A DNA stretch of 39,661 nt from CAYYTU01 sp964474655. GTDB lineage: Bacteria; Chloroflexota; Anaerolineae; B4-G1. The stretch's first letter is position 1. Each line of letters begins with the position of its first letter. Shown here in pieces: positions 6,416 to 13,903 of the stretch. The notes under the pieces are model-generated. The model was not told the origin of the DNA, ran no database searches, and saw only the letters and a program-made list of their open reading frames with translations. Location of the stretch: positions 1-39,661 of the forward strand of contig CAYYTU010000028.1 of NCBI GenBank assembly GCA_964474655.1, read 5' to 3'. Made by a program: the position numbers and the translations under genes.

Positions 6416-7564
6416 ATGCGCAAACAGTTGGAATTTCAGGCGGATCGGATCGAGGCGGTGTTGGAGACGCACAAGGTGCCTGCGCGGGTGACCGGCGGCA
6501 CGGTGACCCCGCGCTGGGTACGCTTCCAGGTGTTGCCGGCGGTGGGCGCGAAGATCTCCAAGATCAAGCGGCTCAGCGAGGAGCTGGCCGCTGCGCTCGA
6601 CGCGTCCGATTGCCGCGTGCAGCGGCGCGGTGCGTCTATCGACGTCGAGGTGCCGCGCGACGATCCGCGCCCGGTGCGGCTGCTTCCGCTCCAGAAGCAG
6701 CTCCGGCAGCTTGAGGGAAGTAACGCCTGGCGTGTCCCTCCGGTGACCGCCACGCTGGGCCTGGATGAGGACGGCGCGCCGCTGCTGATCCGCCTGCCAT
6801 CCCCTGATGTGGCGCACGTGTTGGTCTCTGGGATGACCGGCTCCGGCAAGACGGTGTTGCTGCAGGATCTTATCCTGAGCCTGGCGATGACGAACGCGCC
6901 TCGCGAAGTGGTGTTAGTGCTGGTGGACCCCAAAGGGAGCACGTTTTCGCTCTTCGATCCGCTTCCGCACCTGGCGCGACCGGTGATCATGGGCCACGAG
7001 GAGGCGGTCGAGGCGTTGCAGAGCCTCTTGCGGCTGATGGAGCGGCGGATGGAGGCGGAGAACCCGCGCGTGGTGGTGGTGATTGACGAGCTGGCCGATC
7101 TTTTGATGACGGGCGGCGACGCCATCCAGGAGCCGTTGACGCGCCTGTTGCAGCGGGGGCGCGGCGTCGGTATCCACGTCGTGGCCGCCACGCAGAAGCC
7201 GACAGCGTCCGTGCTTGGCTCGCTGGTGAAGGCCAACTTTCCGGTCCGGCTGGTGGGCAAGGTCAGCAGCGCCAACGACGCCCGAGTCGCCAGCGGGTGG
7301 AGCGGCACCGGCGCCGAGCGGTTGCAGGGGCGCGGCGACTTCATCGCCGTGGCCGAGGGGAAGGTGATCCGCTTCCAGGCGGCGCACATCACCCGGGATG
7401 AGATCCGGGAGGTGGTGGCCCGGTTGTCCGGGGCGGTGTCGGATGGCTTGTCGGCCTGGTACGAGCCCGTCGCGCGACTGACGCGTTCTGAGCGGGGGCG
7501 AGATGCGCAGCCGTCGCTTGCCATCGATGTATTGAGCGGTGTGTTTGGAGGAGAGAAGCGATGA
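6416..7564 (+). CDS. short soluble FtsK/SpoIIIE-type DNA translocase, SOS-controlled
   Basis: A 382-residue protein. Residues 1-90 match the FtsK alpha region (QLEFQADRIEAVLETHKVPA, VTPRWVRFQVLP, IDVEVPR). The RecA-like motor follows: Walker A GMTGSGKT (139-146), Walker B VVVVIDELADLL (from 219), then RGRGVGIHVVAATQKP and LVKANFPVRLVGKV. There are no membrane segments and no C-terminal gamma winged helix, so it cannot be the septal FtsK, which is encoded at 10794. AAGGGGGC lies 6 bases before the ATG at 6416; an earlier ATG at 6389 has no ribosome site. It heads an operon under a LexA operator, with the next gene overlapping by ATGA. A DNA-pumping role during damage is inferred. A relative from an integrative element is possible, but no integrase or relaxase is nearby. 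Confidence 0.87.
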   Translation: MRKQLEFQADRIEAVLETHKVPARVTGGTVTPRWVRFQVLPAVGAKISKIKRLSEELAAALDASDCRVQRRGASIDVEVPRDDPRPVRLLPLQKQLRQLEGSNAWRVPPVTATLGLDEDGAPLLIRLPSPDVAHVLVSGMTGSGKTVLLQDLILSLAMTNAPREVVLVLVDPKGSTFSLFDPLPHLARPVIMGHEEAVEALQSLLRLMERRMEAENPRVVVVIDELADLLMTGGDAIQEPLTRLLQRGRGVGIHVVAATQKPTASVLGSLVKANFPVRLVGKVSSANDARVASGWSGTGAERLQGRGDFIAVAEGKVIRFQAAHITRDEIREVVARLSGAVSDGLSAWYEPVARLTRSERGRDAQPSLAIDVLSGVFGGEKR

Positions 7565-7980
7565 GGGAGCCAAGGGATGAGAGAACGCAGCGGGAGGATC
7601 GCTGGCGACGCTTGAAGTTCTTCGCTGGCCTGGTGGTCTTGGCTTTCACGGTGACGCTGGCCATCATCGTCGGTAACCGCCTGAGCGACGAGGCCTTGGG
7701 CGTCCTGGCCGGGGCGGTCTGCGGGGTGGGGGCTGCCATTCCGACCAGCTTGATCGTAGTGGCGGTCACACGGCGTCAGCATCGCGAGCCTGAGCAGGAG
7801 CCGAGGGCACAACAGCAGAGCTATCCTCCTGTGGTGGTGGTGACGCCGCAGGGGACACAGCGCTCGAATGGGCAATGGAATTCGCTTCCGGCCTCGCTAT
7901 CGCCGCCGAGGGAGCGCAACTTCACGGTGGTCGGTGATGAGGAGGCTGTCAATCTGGAGAGGAGGGGACGTGGCTATTAG
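7561..7980 (+). CDS. small membrane protein of the SOS operon
   Basis: 139 residues, family not recognised. A charged N-terminus (RRL at 16-18) precedes two hydrophobic helices at about 19-37 and 46-70, then a polar tail rich in Gln, Pro and Arg. The start overlaps the stop of the FtsK-like gene (ATGA), with GGAGGAGAGAAGCG upstream. The arrangement suggests a membrane partner or anchor for the soluble translocase, which itself lacks membrane segments; this is inference only. Its last codons overlap the next gene. Confidence 0.75.
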   Translation: MREPRDERTQREDRWRRLKFFAGLVVLAFTVTLAIIVGNRLSDEALGVLAGAVCGVGAAIPTSLIVVAVTRRQHREPEQEPRAQQQSYPPVVVVTPQGTQRSNGQWNSLPASLSPPRERNFTVVGDEEAVNLERRGRGY

Positions 7981-8341
7981 CGCTGTTCTGGATGCCGCAA
8001 GGAAGTCGCGCATAGGGCGCGAGAGACGCACGGACGTATGGCCGACGGGCCGCTTCTGGCGCTCGGATGGGAAGCGCCCGGATCCGATTGAGATGCGGAA
8101 GCTTCGACATGGCTACTTCCCCCAGGTCTTTGTCTGGCGCGGGCGCTGCTACGACGTCTACGCCGTCGAGCGCTGTTGGACGATCTCGCGGTCACGGGGG
8201 GTGCTGGGGGGCCAGGTGGCGCGGTATTGCTTCCGCGTGCGGGCGCAGCCGCGAGGCCATCGCGCTGGCGAGAAAAGAACGTTCGAGCTCTACCAGGATC
8301 TGGAGCACAACACCTGGTATATGTGGCGGAAGCTGGCTTAG
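7970..8341 (+). CDS. DUF6504-like small protein of the SOS operon
   Basis: 123 residues from a GTG at 7970 that overlaps the previous gene and follows GGAGGGGAC. The body has the pattern PQVFVWRGRCYDVYAVERCW, then YCFRVRA and a C-terminal FELYQDLEHNTWYMWRKL. This strand-rich WRGRxYxV layout resembles DUF6504. The assignment is by memory of the family pattern and is tentative. Function unknown. It is the last gene of the LexA-controlled operon: a perfect hairpin follows 33 bases after the stop. Confidence 0.75.
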   Translation: MAISAVLDAARKSRIGRERRTDVWPTGRFWRSDGKRPDPIEMRKLRHGYFPQVFVWRGRCYDVYAVERCWTISRSRGVLGGQVARYCFRVRAQPRGHRAGEKRTFELYQDLEHNTWYMWRKLA

Positions 8342-8373
8342 GCGGCAGGCGGATCGGCAGCGTTTCGTTTGCG

Positions 8374-8396
8374 GGGAGCGTCATATCGACGCTCCC
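8374..8396 (+). terminator. terminator of the SOS operon
   Basis: GGGAGCGTC, loop ATATC, GACGCTCCC: a perfect 9-bp stem. The following sequence (TTGCTGCGTT) has only a weak T-tract. Confidence 0.6.
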
Positions 8397-8533
8397 TTGC
8401 TGCGTTGGGGGCTTGTTTCACAATTGGTTCTTTCGTGGTAAGATAACTCTCATCGGAAGATCGTCTCGCCTGAGCGTGTCCACCTTGCCGCTTGGGCGAC
8501 GTTTGTGTTGGTATGAGAGTGGAGTGAGCTGCT

Positions 8534-8710
8534 ATGACGATGGAACAGGCGCTGATCCTGCTCGGCATCGGCGTCGTGCTGGTAGTACTGTTGCTGATCC
8601 TGAAGGCGATCCTCAAGCTGACCAAGACATGCCTGGGCCTGGGCTGTTTGGGCATCCTGGTGGTGCTGGTGTTGGCCTTCGTCGTGATGCAGGGGTTGCC
8701 GACCAGCTGA
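8534..8710 (+). CDS. small two-helix membrane protein
   Basis: 58 residues. Two hydrophobic helices (ALILLGIGVVLVVLLLILKA and CLGLGCLGILVVLVLAFVVM) are separated by a short KLTKT turn. GGAG lies about 9 bases before the ATG. It ends 30 bases before radA and is probably co-transcribed with it. Family not recognised. The composition and spacing look genuine, but the gene is short. Confidence 0.6.
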   Translation: MTMEQALILLGIGVVLVVLLLILKAILKLTKTCLGLGCLGILVVLVLAFVVMQGLPTS

Positions 8711-8740
8711 GGCTTTTCGTAAGTAAAACGGGGAGACCGT

Positions 8741-10108
8741 ATGGCGAAGACGCGGACGCATTGGGTGTGCAATAACTGCGGGCGGACTACGCCGCGCTAT
8801 ATGGGGCGCTGCCCGCGCTGCGGCGAGTGGAATACGATGGTCGAGCAGGTCGAAGAGCCGGAGTCGCCGCCGAGCAGACCGAAGAGTGTGCCCCGCAGCA
8901 GGCCGCTGCGGCTGCCGGAGATTGAGACCGAGGGGCTGGATCGGCTGCCGATGCCCATCGGGGAGCTCGCGCGGGTGTTGGGAGGCGGCGTGGTGCCCGG
9001 CTCGTTGATCCTGGTGGGCGGCGATCCGGGGATCGGCAAGTCGACGTTGTTGCTGCAAGCCGCCACACGGATGGCCGAGACGACGGGCCATCCCGTGCTC
9101 TATGTCTCCGGCGAGGAGTCGGCGCGGCAGATCAAGATGCGGGCCGATCGGCTTAATCTCCAGCACGAGGATCTCTTTGTGGTCACCGAGACCGAGATGG
9201 CGTCCATCCTCAGCCACGCCGAGGAGGTGGAGCCGTGGATAGTGGTGGTCGATTCGATCCAGACCGTGACGACGGAGGAGCTGGATTCGGCCGCTGGCTC
9301 GATCAGCCAGGTGCGTCGCTCGGCCTCTCGCTTCCAGGGGTGGGCCAAGGCCAGCGGGGTGGCCGTCTTCCTGGTGGGGCACGTGACCAAGAAGGGCTCC
9401 ATCGCCGGCCCAAAGACGCTGGAGCACATCGTGGACACGGTGCTGTATCTGGAGGGCGACCGCTTCCATACCTATCGGCTGTTGCGCTCGGTCAAGAACC
9501 GCTTCGGCGCCACGTCGGAGGTGGGCGTCTTTGAGATGCGCGAGCAGGGGATGGTCGAGGTGACCAATCCCTCCGAGATGTTCCTGGCCGAGCGGATGGT
9601 CAACGCGCCCGGTTCGGCCATTGCGGTCACGATGGAGGGCACGCGCCCGCTGCTGGTCGAGATTCAGGCGCTGGCGAGCCACTCCAGCTTCGGGCATCCG
9701 CGTCGCACCGCCAACGGGGTTGACTTCAACCGGCTGCTGCTGATCGCGGCGGTCTTGACCCGGCGCGTGGGCTTGAAGCTCTTCGAGCAGGACGTCTTCG
9801 CCAGCGTGGTCGGCGGTCTCCAGGTGGGCGAGCCGGCGGCCGATCTGGCGCTGGCGGTGGCCATCGCCTCCAGCGTGCGCGATCGACCGGTGAAGGCGGA
9901 TCTGGCCGTGATCGGCGAGGTGGGGCTTTCCGGTGAGGTGCGCTCGGTGGGGCACACTGCGGCGCGCCTGAAGGAGGCAGCGCAGTTGGGCTTCCGCAAG
10001 TGTCTGATCCCCAAGTCGCTTCGGCGGCGGAACGACCCGCCGCCAGAGGGCATCGAACCGATCCTGGTGCGCTCGGTGGCCGAGGCGGTGGAGAAGGCCT
10101 TGATGTAG
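8741..10108 (+). CDS. radA: DNA repair protein RadA/Sms
   Basis: A 455-residue RadA, the RecA-like motor that promotes branch migration in recombination. The N-terminal zinc finger has Cys10, 13, 24 and 27 (CNNC, CPRC). Walker A GGDPGIGKST is at 93-102, the SGEES strand at about 123, and the RadA-specific KNRFG at 252-256. The C-terminal Lon-like domain starts near 290 (GVDFNRLLLIAAVL, VGEVGLSGEVRSV). GGGGAGACCGT precedes the ATG. Its length is normal. It sits between the SOS operon and ftsK, but no LexA box was seen in its immediate upstream. Confidence 0.96.
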   Translation: MAKTRTHWVCNNCGRTTPRYMGRCPRCGEWNTMVEQVEEPESPPSRPKSVPRSRPLRLPEIETEGLDRLPMPIGELARVLGGGVVPGSLILVGGDPGIGKSTLLLQAATRMAETTGHPVLYVSGEESARQIKMRADRLNLQHEDLFVVTETEMASILSHAEEVEPWIVVVDSIQTVTTEELDSAAGSISQVRRSASRFQGWAKASGVAVFLVGHVTKKGSIAGPKTLEHIVDTVLYLEGDRFHTYRLLRSVKNRFGATSEVGVFEMREQGMVEVTNPSEMFLAERMVNAPGSAIAVTMEGTRPLLVEIQALASHSSFGHPRRTANGVDFNRLLLIAAVLTRRVGLKLFEQDVFASVVGGLQVGEPAADLALAVAIASSVRDRPVKADLAVIGEVGLSGEVRSVGHTAARLKEAAQLGFRKCLIPKSLRRRNDPPPEGIEPILVRSVAEAVEKALM

Positions 10109-10125
10109 CATTGAACATTGAGATG

Positions 10126-10134
10126 TGATATAAT
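10126..10134 (+). promoter_or_regulatory. extended -10 promoter upstream of the DUF4332 gene
   Basis: TGATATAAT (TG-n-TATAAT) starts 18 bases after the radA stop and 90 bases before the DUF4332 start. A clear -35 is missing, as is usual for extended -10 promoters. Confidence 0.55.
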
Positions 10135-10174
10135 TGTTATGAGTTGTTGTTGAGACCGGCTGCTTTGCGGGAAA

Positions 10175-10187
10175 GCTGGCAGCGCCC
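10175..10187 (+). repeat. 13-bp inverted repeat flanking the DUF4332 gene, left arm
   Basis: GCTGGCAGCGCCC is the exact reverse complement of 10680-10692. The two copies bracket a single gene. Confidence 0.5.
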
Positions 10188-10223
10188 GATGGAATGCTCC
10201 AATATAATCGCGAGGAGGATATG

Positions 10224-10628
10224 ATGGCTAAGATCGTGACCGTTGAAGGTATCGGAGATGCATATGCTCAGAAGCTTCTAGACGTTGGAATCCAGACGAC
10301 GGACGCGCTGCTCAAACAAGGGGCGACCCCGAAGGGGCGGGCGGAGATCTCTGAACAGACGGGCATCAGCAAAAAGATGATCCTGACTTGGGTCAACCAC
10401 GTCGATCTCTACCGCATCAAGGGGGTGGGCGAGGAATACGCCGATCTGCTGGAGGCGGCCGGGGTCGATACGGTGCCGGAACTGGCCCAACGGAATGCGG
10501 AGAACCTTCATCAGAAATTGCTCGAGGTCAACGAGGAAAAGAAACTCGTGCGTAGGCCGCCGAGCCAGAAGCAAGTCGGCGATTGGGTCAAGCAAGCGGA
10601 GGATCTGCCGCGCGTTATCGAATACTAG
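10224..10628 (+). CDS. DUF4332 helix-hairpin-helix protein
   Basis: 134 residues. It opens with EGIGDAYAQKLLDVGIQTTDALL and has a second hairpin at KGVGEEYADLLEAAGVDTVPELA: the paired GxG helix-hairpin-helix units of DUF4332 proteins. A segment between them (AEISEQTGISKKMILTWVNH) is typical of the family. AGGAGG lies 5 bases before the ATG at 10224, better than the ATG at 10221. The fold suggests non-specific nucleic-acid binding, but no activity is known to me. It has its own promoter and is bracketed by a 13-bp inverted repeat. Confidence 0.85.
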   Translation: MAKIVTVEGIGDAYAQKLLDVGIQTTDALLKQGATPKGRAEISEQTGISKKMILTWVNHVDLYRIKGVGEEYADLLEAAGVDTVPELAQRNAENLHQKLLEVNEEKKLVRRPPSQKQVGDWVKQAEDLPRVIEY

Positions 10629-10679
10629 ATCGTTTGGGTTTATCGGGCTGTCTTTAGATTGAGAGGGCTTGGACTGTCT

Positions 10680-10692
10680 GGGCGCTGCCAGC
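10680..10692 (-). repeat. 13-bp inverted repeat flanking the DUF4332 gene, right arm
   Basis: GGGCGCTGCCAGC is the reverse complement of 10175-10187. Confidence 0.5.
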
Positions 10693-10727
10693 CGGTTGAT
10701 GCTGCCCTCGGATAAAAGCGTTTCTGC

Positions 10728-10753
10728 CAGCGTCGGGCTTTTTCCCGGCGCTG
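10728..10753 (+). other. hairpin in the ftsK leader
   Basis: CAGCGTCGGG, loop CTTTTT, CCCGGCGCTG: a 10-bp stem with one G-T pair, 40 bases before the ftsK start. There is no T-run after it, so a leader structure or read-through hairpin is likelier than a terminator. Confidence 0.45.
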
Positions 10754-10793
10754 CCGGATATGAAGTGGGTCGGTGTTTAGCGATAGGTGGTCG

Positions 10794-13073
10794 ATGGCGC
10801 ATAAGATGCGCAAGAAGGGTTTATGGGGCTTGCTCCCTGAAATCGAGTTGGATGGGAATCTGGAACTCTGGCTTGATGTTATAGGCTATGGGCTGATTGC
10901 TCTGGCCCTGGTGACGTTGCTCAGCTTGCTTTCCGCCCATCACGGCGCCATCCCCGGTTGGTGGCTGAGGGTGCTCCAGCGTGGTTTTGGCTGGGGAGCG
11001 TATCTGTTGCCCCTGCTCGCCGGCGCGATGGGGCTGTGGCTGGCCCTGCGTCATTGGGACGATAAGTTGCCGCTGATCACACCGGTTCAGATCGTGGGTG
11101 TGCTGCTCGGTTACTTGTCCTTGCTGGTCACGCTGCACTTCGTGATGACCTCGTTCACTCACGGCGGTGATCCTTGGGCTGTCGCTGCGAATGGGCTGGG
11201 CGGGGGCTATCTGGGATCTGCGCTGATGACGCCGCTCTGGGAGGGGCTGGGGAGCGCTGGCCTGGTCGTCGCGTTGATGACCGGGTGGGTCGTTATCGTC
11301 GCTCTCGTGCTGGATCTCACGCTGCGGGATGCGGTTCAGATCGTGCGTCGGATGCGCGGGATGCCGGCGGTACCATTGCCCCCACGGCCAGAAGAGGTGC
11401 CCGATGAGCGCCCGACCCGTAAGCAGGAGCCTCAGCGGCGGGCGAAGGAGAAACCCCGGCCGGAGAATCATCCCTCCAGGCCCAAAGTAGCCTCTCCCTC
11501 CTCGCCCAGTTCCGATTCCGCTGATTCAATTCGTCCGCATTTGCTGGGTGACGATCGGGAGCATCGCTTGCCGCCGATCGACGATATCCTGGAGCCGACC
11601 AGTGAGAATGAGATTAGCGCTAAGATCTTACGCGAGCAGGCCCGTATCATTGAGGAGGCGATGGAGAGCCTCGGCGCGCCGGTCGAGGTGCAGGAGATCA
11701 GTCACGGGCCAGTCGTGACGCAGTTCGGTATCCGCCCCATGGTGGTGGAGAAGAATGGCCGGGAGCGGAAGGTCAAGGTCAGCCGCATCACCTCGCTGGT
11801 GGACGATCTGGCGCTGGCGCTGGAGGCCAAGTCGGTGCGAATCGAAGTCCCCATCCCGGGTAAGCGCCTGATCGGGCTGGAGATACCGAACCCGGAGGCC
11901 GAGATGGTCGGGCTGCGGGACGTCATTACCTCAGAAGCCTTCGCCAGCGTGGATTCCAGATTGCGTCTGTGCCTGGGCCAGGATGTCTCTGGGCATTCCA
12001 TCGTGGCCGATCTGGCCCGTATGCCGCACCTCCTCGTCGCTGGCGCCACCGGTTCCGGAAAATCGATCTGCCTCAACGCCATTATCGCGGCCTTGTTGCT
12101 GCAGAATACGCCGGCCGAGCTGCGCTTCCTGATGATCGATCCCAAGCGGGTGGAGTTGACGGGCTATGACGGCATTCCGCACTTGCTCTCTGGCGTGGTA
12201 GTCGATATGGAGCGGGTGACGGAGATATTGAACTGGGTGTTGCGGGAGATGGACGGGCGTTATCGACGCTTTTCGGAGGTGCGGGCCTCTCACATCGTTG
12301 ATTACAATCAGAACGTCGCGCCGCGGATCGGCGAGAAGCCTTTGCCTTACATCGTGGTCATCGTCGATGAGCTGGCGGATTTGATGATGGTCTCGCCGAC
12401 GGAGGTGGAGCGCTCGATCTGCCGCATCGCGCAGATGGCGCGGGCGACCGGCATCCATATGGTGATCGCCACGCAGCGTCCCAGCACCGACGTGGTGACC
12501 GGGCTAATCAAGGCCAACTTCCCGGCTCGCATTGCTTTCAACGTGGCCTCAGCCGTCGATTCGCGCGTCATCCTCGATCTGGCCGGCGCGGAGCAGCTGT
12601 TGGGGCGGGGCGATATGCTTTTCCTCCCGCCCGACGCGCCTACCCCCACACGCTTGCAGGGGACGTTTGTCTCCGATCGGGAGCTGCGGCGGCTGGTGGC
12701 GTACTGGAAGGAAGAGGCCAAGCCCAAAATGCCGGATCAGGGTCAGCTGGTGCAAAAGCCGCTCTGGGAGGAGTCGGAGGAGGATGAACTTACGATCGAC
12801 TACGAGGACGATCTGCTGCCCGACGTGATCGATCTGGTGCTGGAGGAGAATCGCGCCTCAATCTCGTTGATGCAGCGGAAGCTGCGCATCGGCTATAACC
12901 GCGCGGCGCGCTTGATGGATATTTTGGTGGAGCATGACGTCGTCGGCCCTCAACCCTCTGGGGGGAAGGCACGGGAGATCTACCCCAAGGCCGCGCGGGC
13001 GTTGATCAATACCAGCTCCGAGTCTGCGCGTGCGGGAGAGAGCGACGAATACGATGATAAAGATGACGAATAG
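10794..13073 (+). CDS. ftsK: septal DNA translocase FtsK/SpoIIIE
   Basis: 759 residues in the classical FtsK layout. Four or five membrane helices lie within 25-175, then a Pro/Arg/Lys-rich linker (190-260). The alpha domain starts near 275 (ISAKILREQARIIEEAMESL). The motor has Walker A GATGSGKS (417-424), Walker B YIVVIVDELADLM (from 519) and MARATGIHMVIATQRP. The gamma winged helix lies at about 680-740 (DDLLPDVIDLVLEENRASIS, RRKLRIGYNRAARLMD-type). It clears chromosome termini from the closing septum. AGGTGG lies just before the ATG at 10794. A GTG at 10773 is in frame but has no ribosome site. It is distinct from the short SOS-controlled paralogue at 6416. Confidence 0.95.
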   Translation: MAHKMRKKGLWGLLPEIELDGNLELWLDVIGYGLIALALVTLLSLLSAHHGAIPGWWLRVLQRGFGWGAYLLPLLAGAMGLWLALRHWDDKLPLITPVQIVGVLLGYLSLLVTLHFVMTSFTHGGDPWAVAANGLGGGYLGSALMTPLWEGLGSAGLVVALMTGWVVIVALVLDLTLRDAVQIVRRMRGMPAVPLPPRPEEVPDERPTRKQEPQRRAKEKPRPENHPSRPKVASPSSPSSDSADSIRPHLLGDDREHRLPPIDDILEPTSENEISAKILREQARIIEEAMESLGAPVEVQEISHGPVVTQFGIRPMVVEKNGRERKVKVSRITSLVDDLALALEAKSVRIEVPIPGKRLIGLEIPNPEAEMVGLRDVITSEAFASVDSRLRLCLGQDVSGHSIVADLARMPHLLVAGATGSGKSICLNAIIAALLLQNTPAELRFLMIDPKRVELTGYDGIPHLLSGVVVDMERVTEILNWVLREMDGRYRRFSEVRASHIVDYNQNVAPRIGEKPLPYIVVIVDELADLMMVSPTEVERSICRIAQMARATGIHMVIATQRPSTDVVTGLIKANFPARIAFNVASAVDSRVILDLAGAEQLLGRGDMLFLPPDAPTPTRLQGTFVSDRELRRLVAYWKEEAKPKMPDQGQLVQKPLWEESEEDELTIDYEDDLLPDVIDLVLEENRASISLMQRKLRIGYNRAARLMDILVEHDVVGPQPSGGKAREIYPKAARALINTSSESARAGESDEYDDKDDE

Positions 13074-13108
13074 CGTGCTGCCTGAGTAGTCTTCCCTCTT
13101 ATTCCTTC

Positions 13109-13414
13109 TTATTCCTTGTGTAACCGCCCCTTCAGGTCCGGCCAGTCCAGGTCAGGCTCCTTGTTGGATTGGGCCGTAACCATATGCTTCACCGCTTCGA
13201 TCAACGCTTCGGCATCGTGATCGCCCAGTTGGTCCCTCAATCGGTTGACGGCAGCTTCTTCCTCTGGGCCAAGGTCGCGGCCAGTCTCCGTCTCTGCGCT
13301 GATCAGGGCGAGCAGCAGCGCGCGTTCCTCATCGGAGAGCGCCTCGGGATCGCTTTTCAATAATTTGTGGGCCCCTTCGGGGCTCAGGATGGGGGTGGAT
13401 TTCTCTTCTGGCAT
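13109..13414 (-). CDS. hypothetical acidic protein
   Basis: 101 residues, convergent with ftsK. It is highly charged and predicted helical (LSPEGAHKLLKSDPEALSDE, EEEAAVNRLRDQLGDHDAEA), with no membrane segment or Cys. GGAG lies 8 bases before the ATG. The pattern (short helices, SDEERALLLALI) looks like a real small soluble protein. I do not recognise the family. Confidence 0.65.
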   Translation of the reverse strand: MPEEKSTPILSPEGAHKLLKSDPEALSDEERALLLALISAETETGRDLGPEEEAAVNRLRDQLGDHDAEALIEAVKHMVTAQSNKEPDLDWPDLKGRLHKE

Positions 13415-13464
13415 TGTGGGTCTCCTTCGGATAAGTTCTGATACACTAAGCGCTGTGTCTTTCT

Positions 13465-13545
13465 AACTTGACTCCTGCACTTTTCAAATTTTTGAGGAGC
13501 AGAGACTTCCGAAGTCTGGAGTCGCTAACCTGCAGGAGTTAAGTT
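13465..13545. repeat. nested palindromic element
   Basis: AACTTGACTCCTGCA (13465-13479) and TGCAGGAGTTAAGTT (13531-13545) pair at 14 of 15 positions. Between them AGACTTCCGAAGTCT (13503-13517) is a perfect palindrome. It resembles a compact interspersed repeat and lies upstream of the minus-strand hypothetical gene. Confidence 0.55.
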
Positions 13546-13642
13546 CTAAAGAGCATCGTCCGACTGACAATGATAATTATCTAGACAAAGGTCTATTTTG
13601 TCAAATGATGGAGCGATGGTGGGCCAGAGGTCATCGGGCTAA

Positions 13643-13671
13643 TTGACAGACGGGACAAGACGTGATACATT
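13643..13671 (+). promoter_or_regulatory. candidate promoter upstream of the pRiA4b-like gene
   Basis: TTGACA (13643-13648), a 17-base spacer and TACATT (13666-13671). It is 230 bases from the gene start, so the link to that gene is uncertain. Confidence 0.4.
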
Positions 13672-13676
13672 TCACT

Positions 13677-13814
13677 TTACGTTTTGGCTATACTTTTGCG
13701 GTTTTCGGTCGGCTTGAGTGCAAATAGGTATGCGGGCACTCCCATTATCGCAGTATAAAGCATCAAAAACCCCTGAATTGGATGGCTGTGGGGGCCCAGT
13801 ACAAGTACTGCCAT
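13677..13814 (-). pseudogene. possible 3' remnant of a membrane-protein gene
   Basis: A minus-strand frame with coding-like composition ends in TAA at 13677. It reads MAVLVLGPHSHPIQGFLMLY and then TAIMGVPAYLFALKPTENRK. The same frame continues upstream (LAYFQDIPAISALPLTLPAG) to near 13900 without a good start, where it runs into the opposite gene. Hydrophobic stretches followed by a basic tail look like the end of a transporter. It could also be chance. Confidence 0.3.
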
Positions 13815-13903
13815 CTGCGCGCCGATCAGGAGTTGGCCCGCAGGTAAGGTCAGCGGCAGCGCGCTGATCGCTGGTATATCCTGGAAATATGCGAGGAGGT
13901 AGT

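Noticed and set aside
6389..6418. Upstream ATG at 6389 as start of the FtsK-like gene
   Set aside because: No ribosome site before it, whereas AAGGGGGC is well placed for the ATG at 6416.
6436..7875. A 479-codon minus-strand open frame across the FtsK-like gene
   Set aside because: Ser/Thr/Arg shadow composition; the plus-strand FtsK motifs and SOS promoter are convincing.
8450..10111. A 553-codon minus-strand open frame across radA
   Set aside because: radA on the plus strand is complete with all family motifs; the antisense frame has His/Arg/Leu shadow composition and no recognisable domain.
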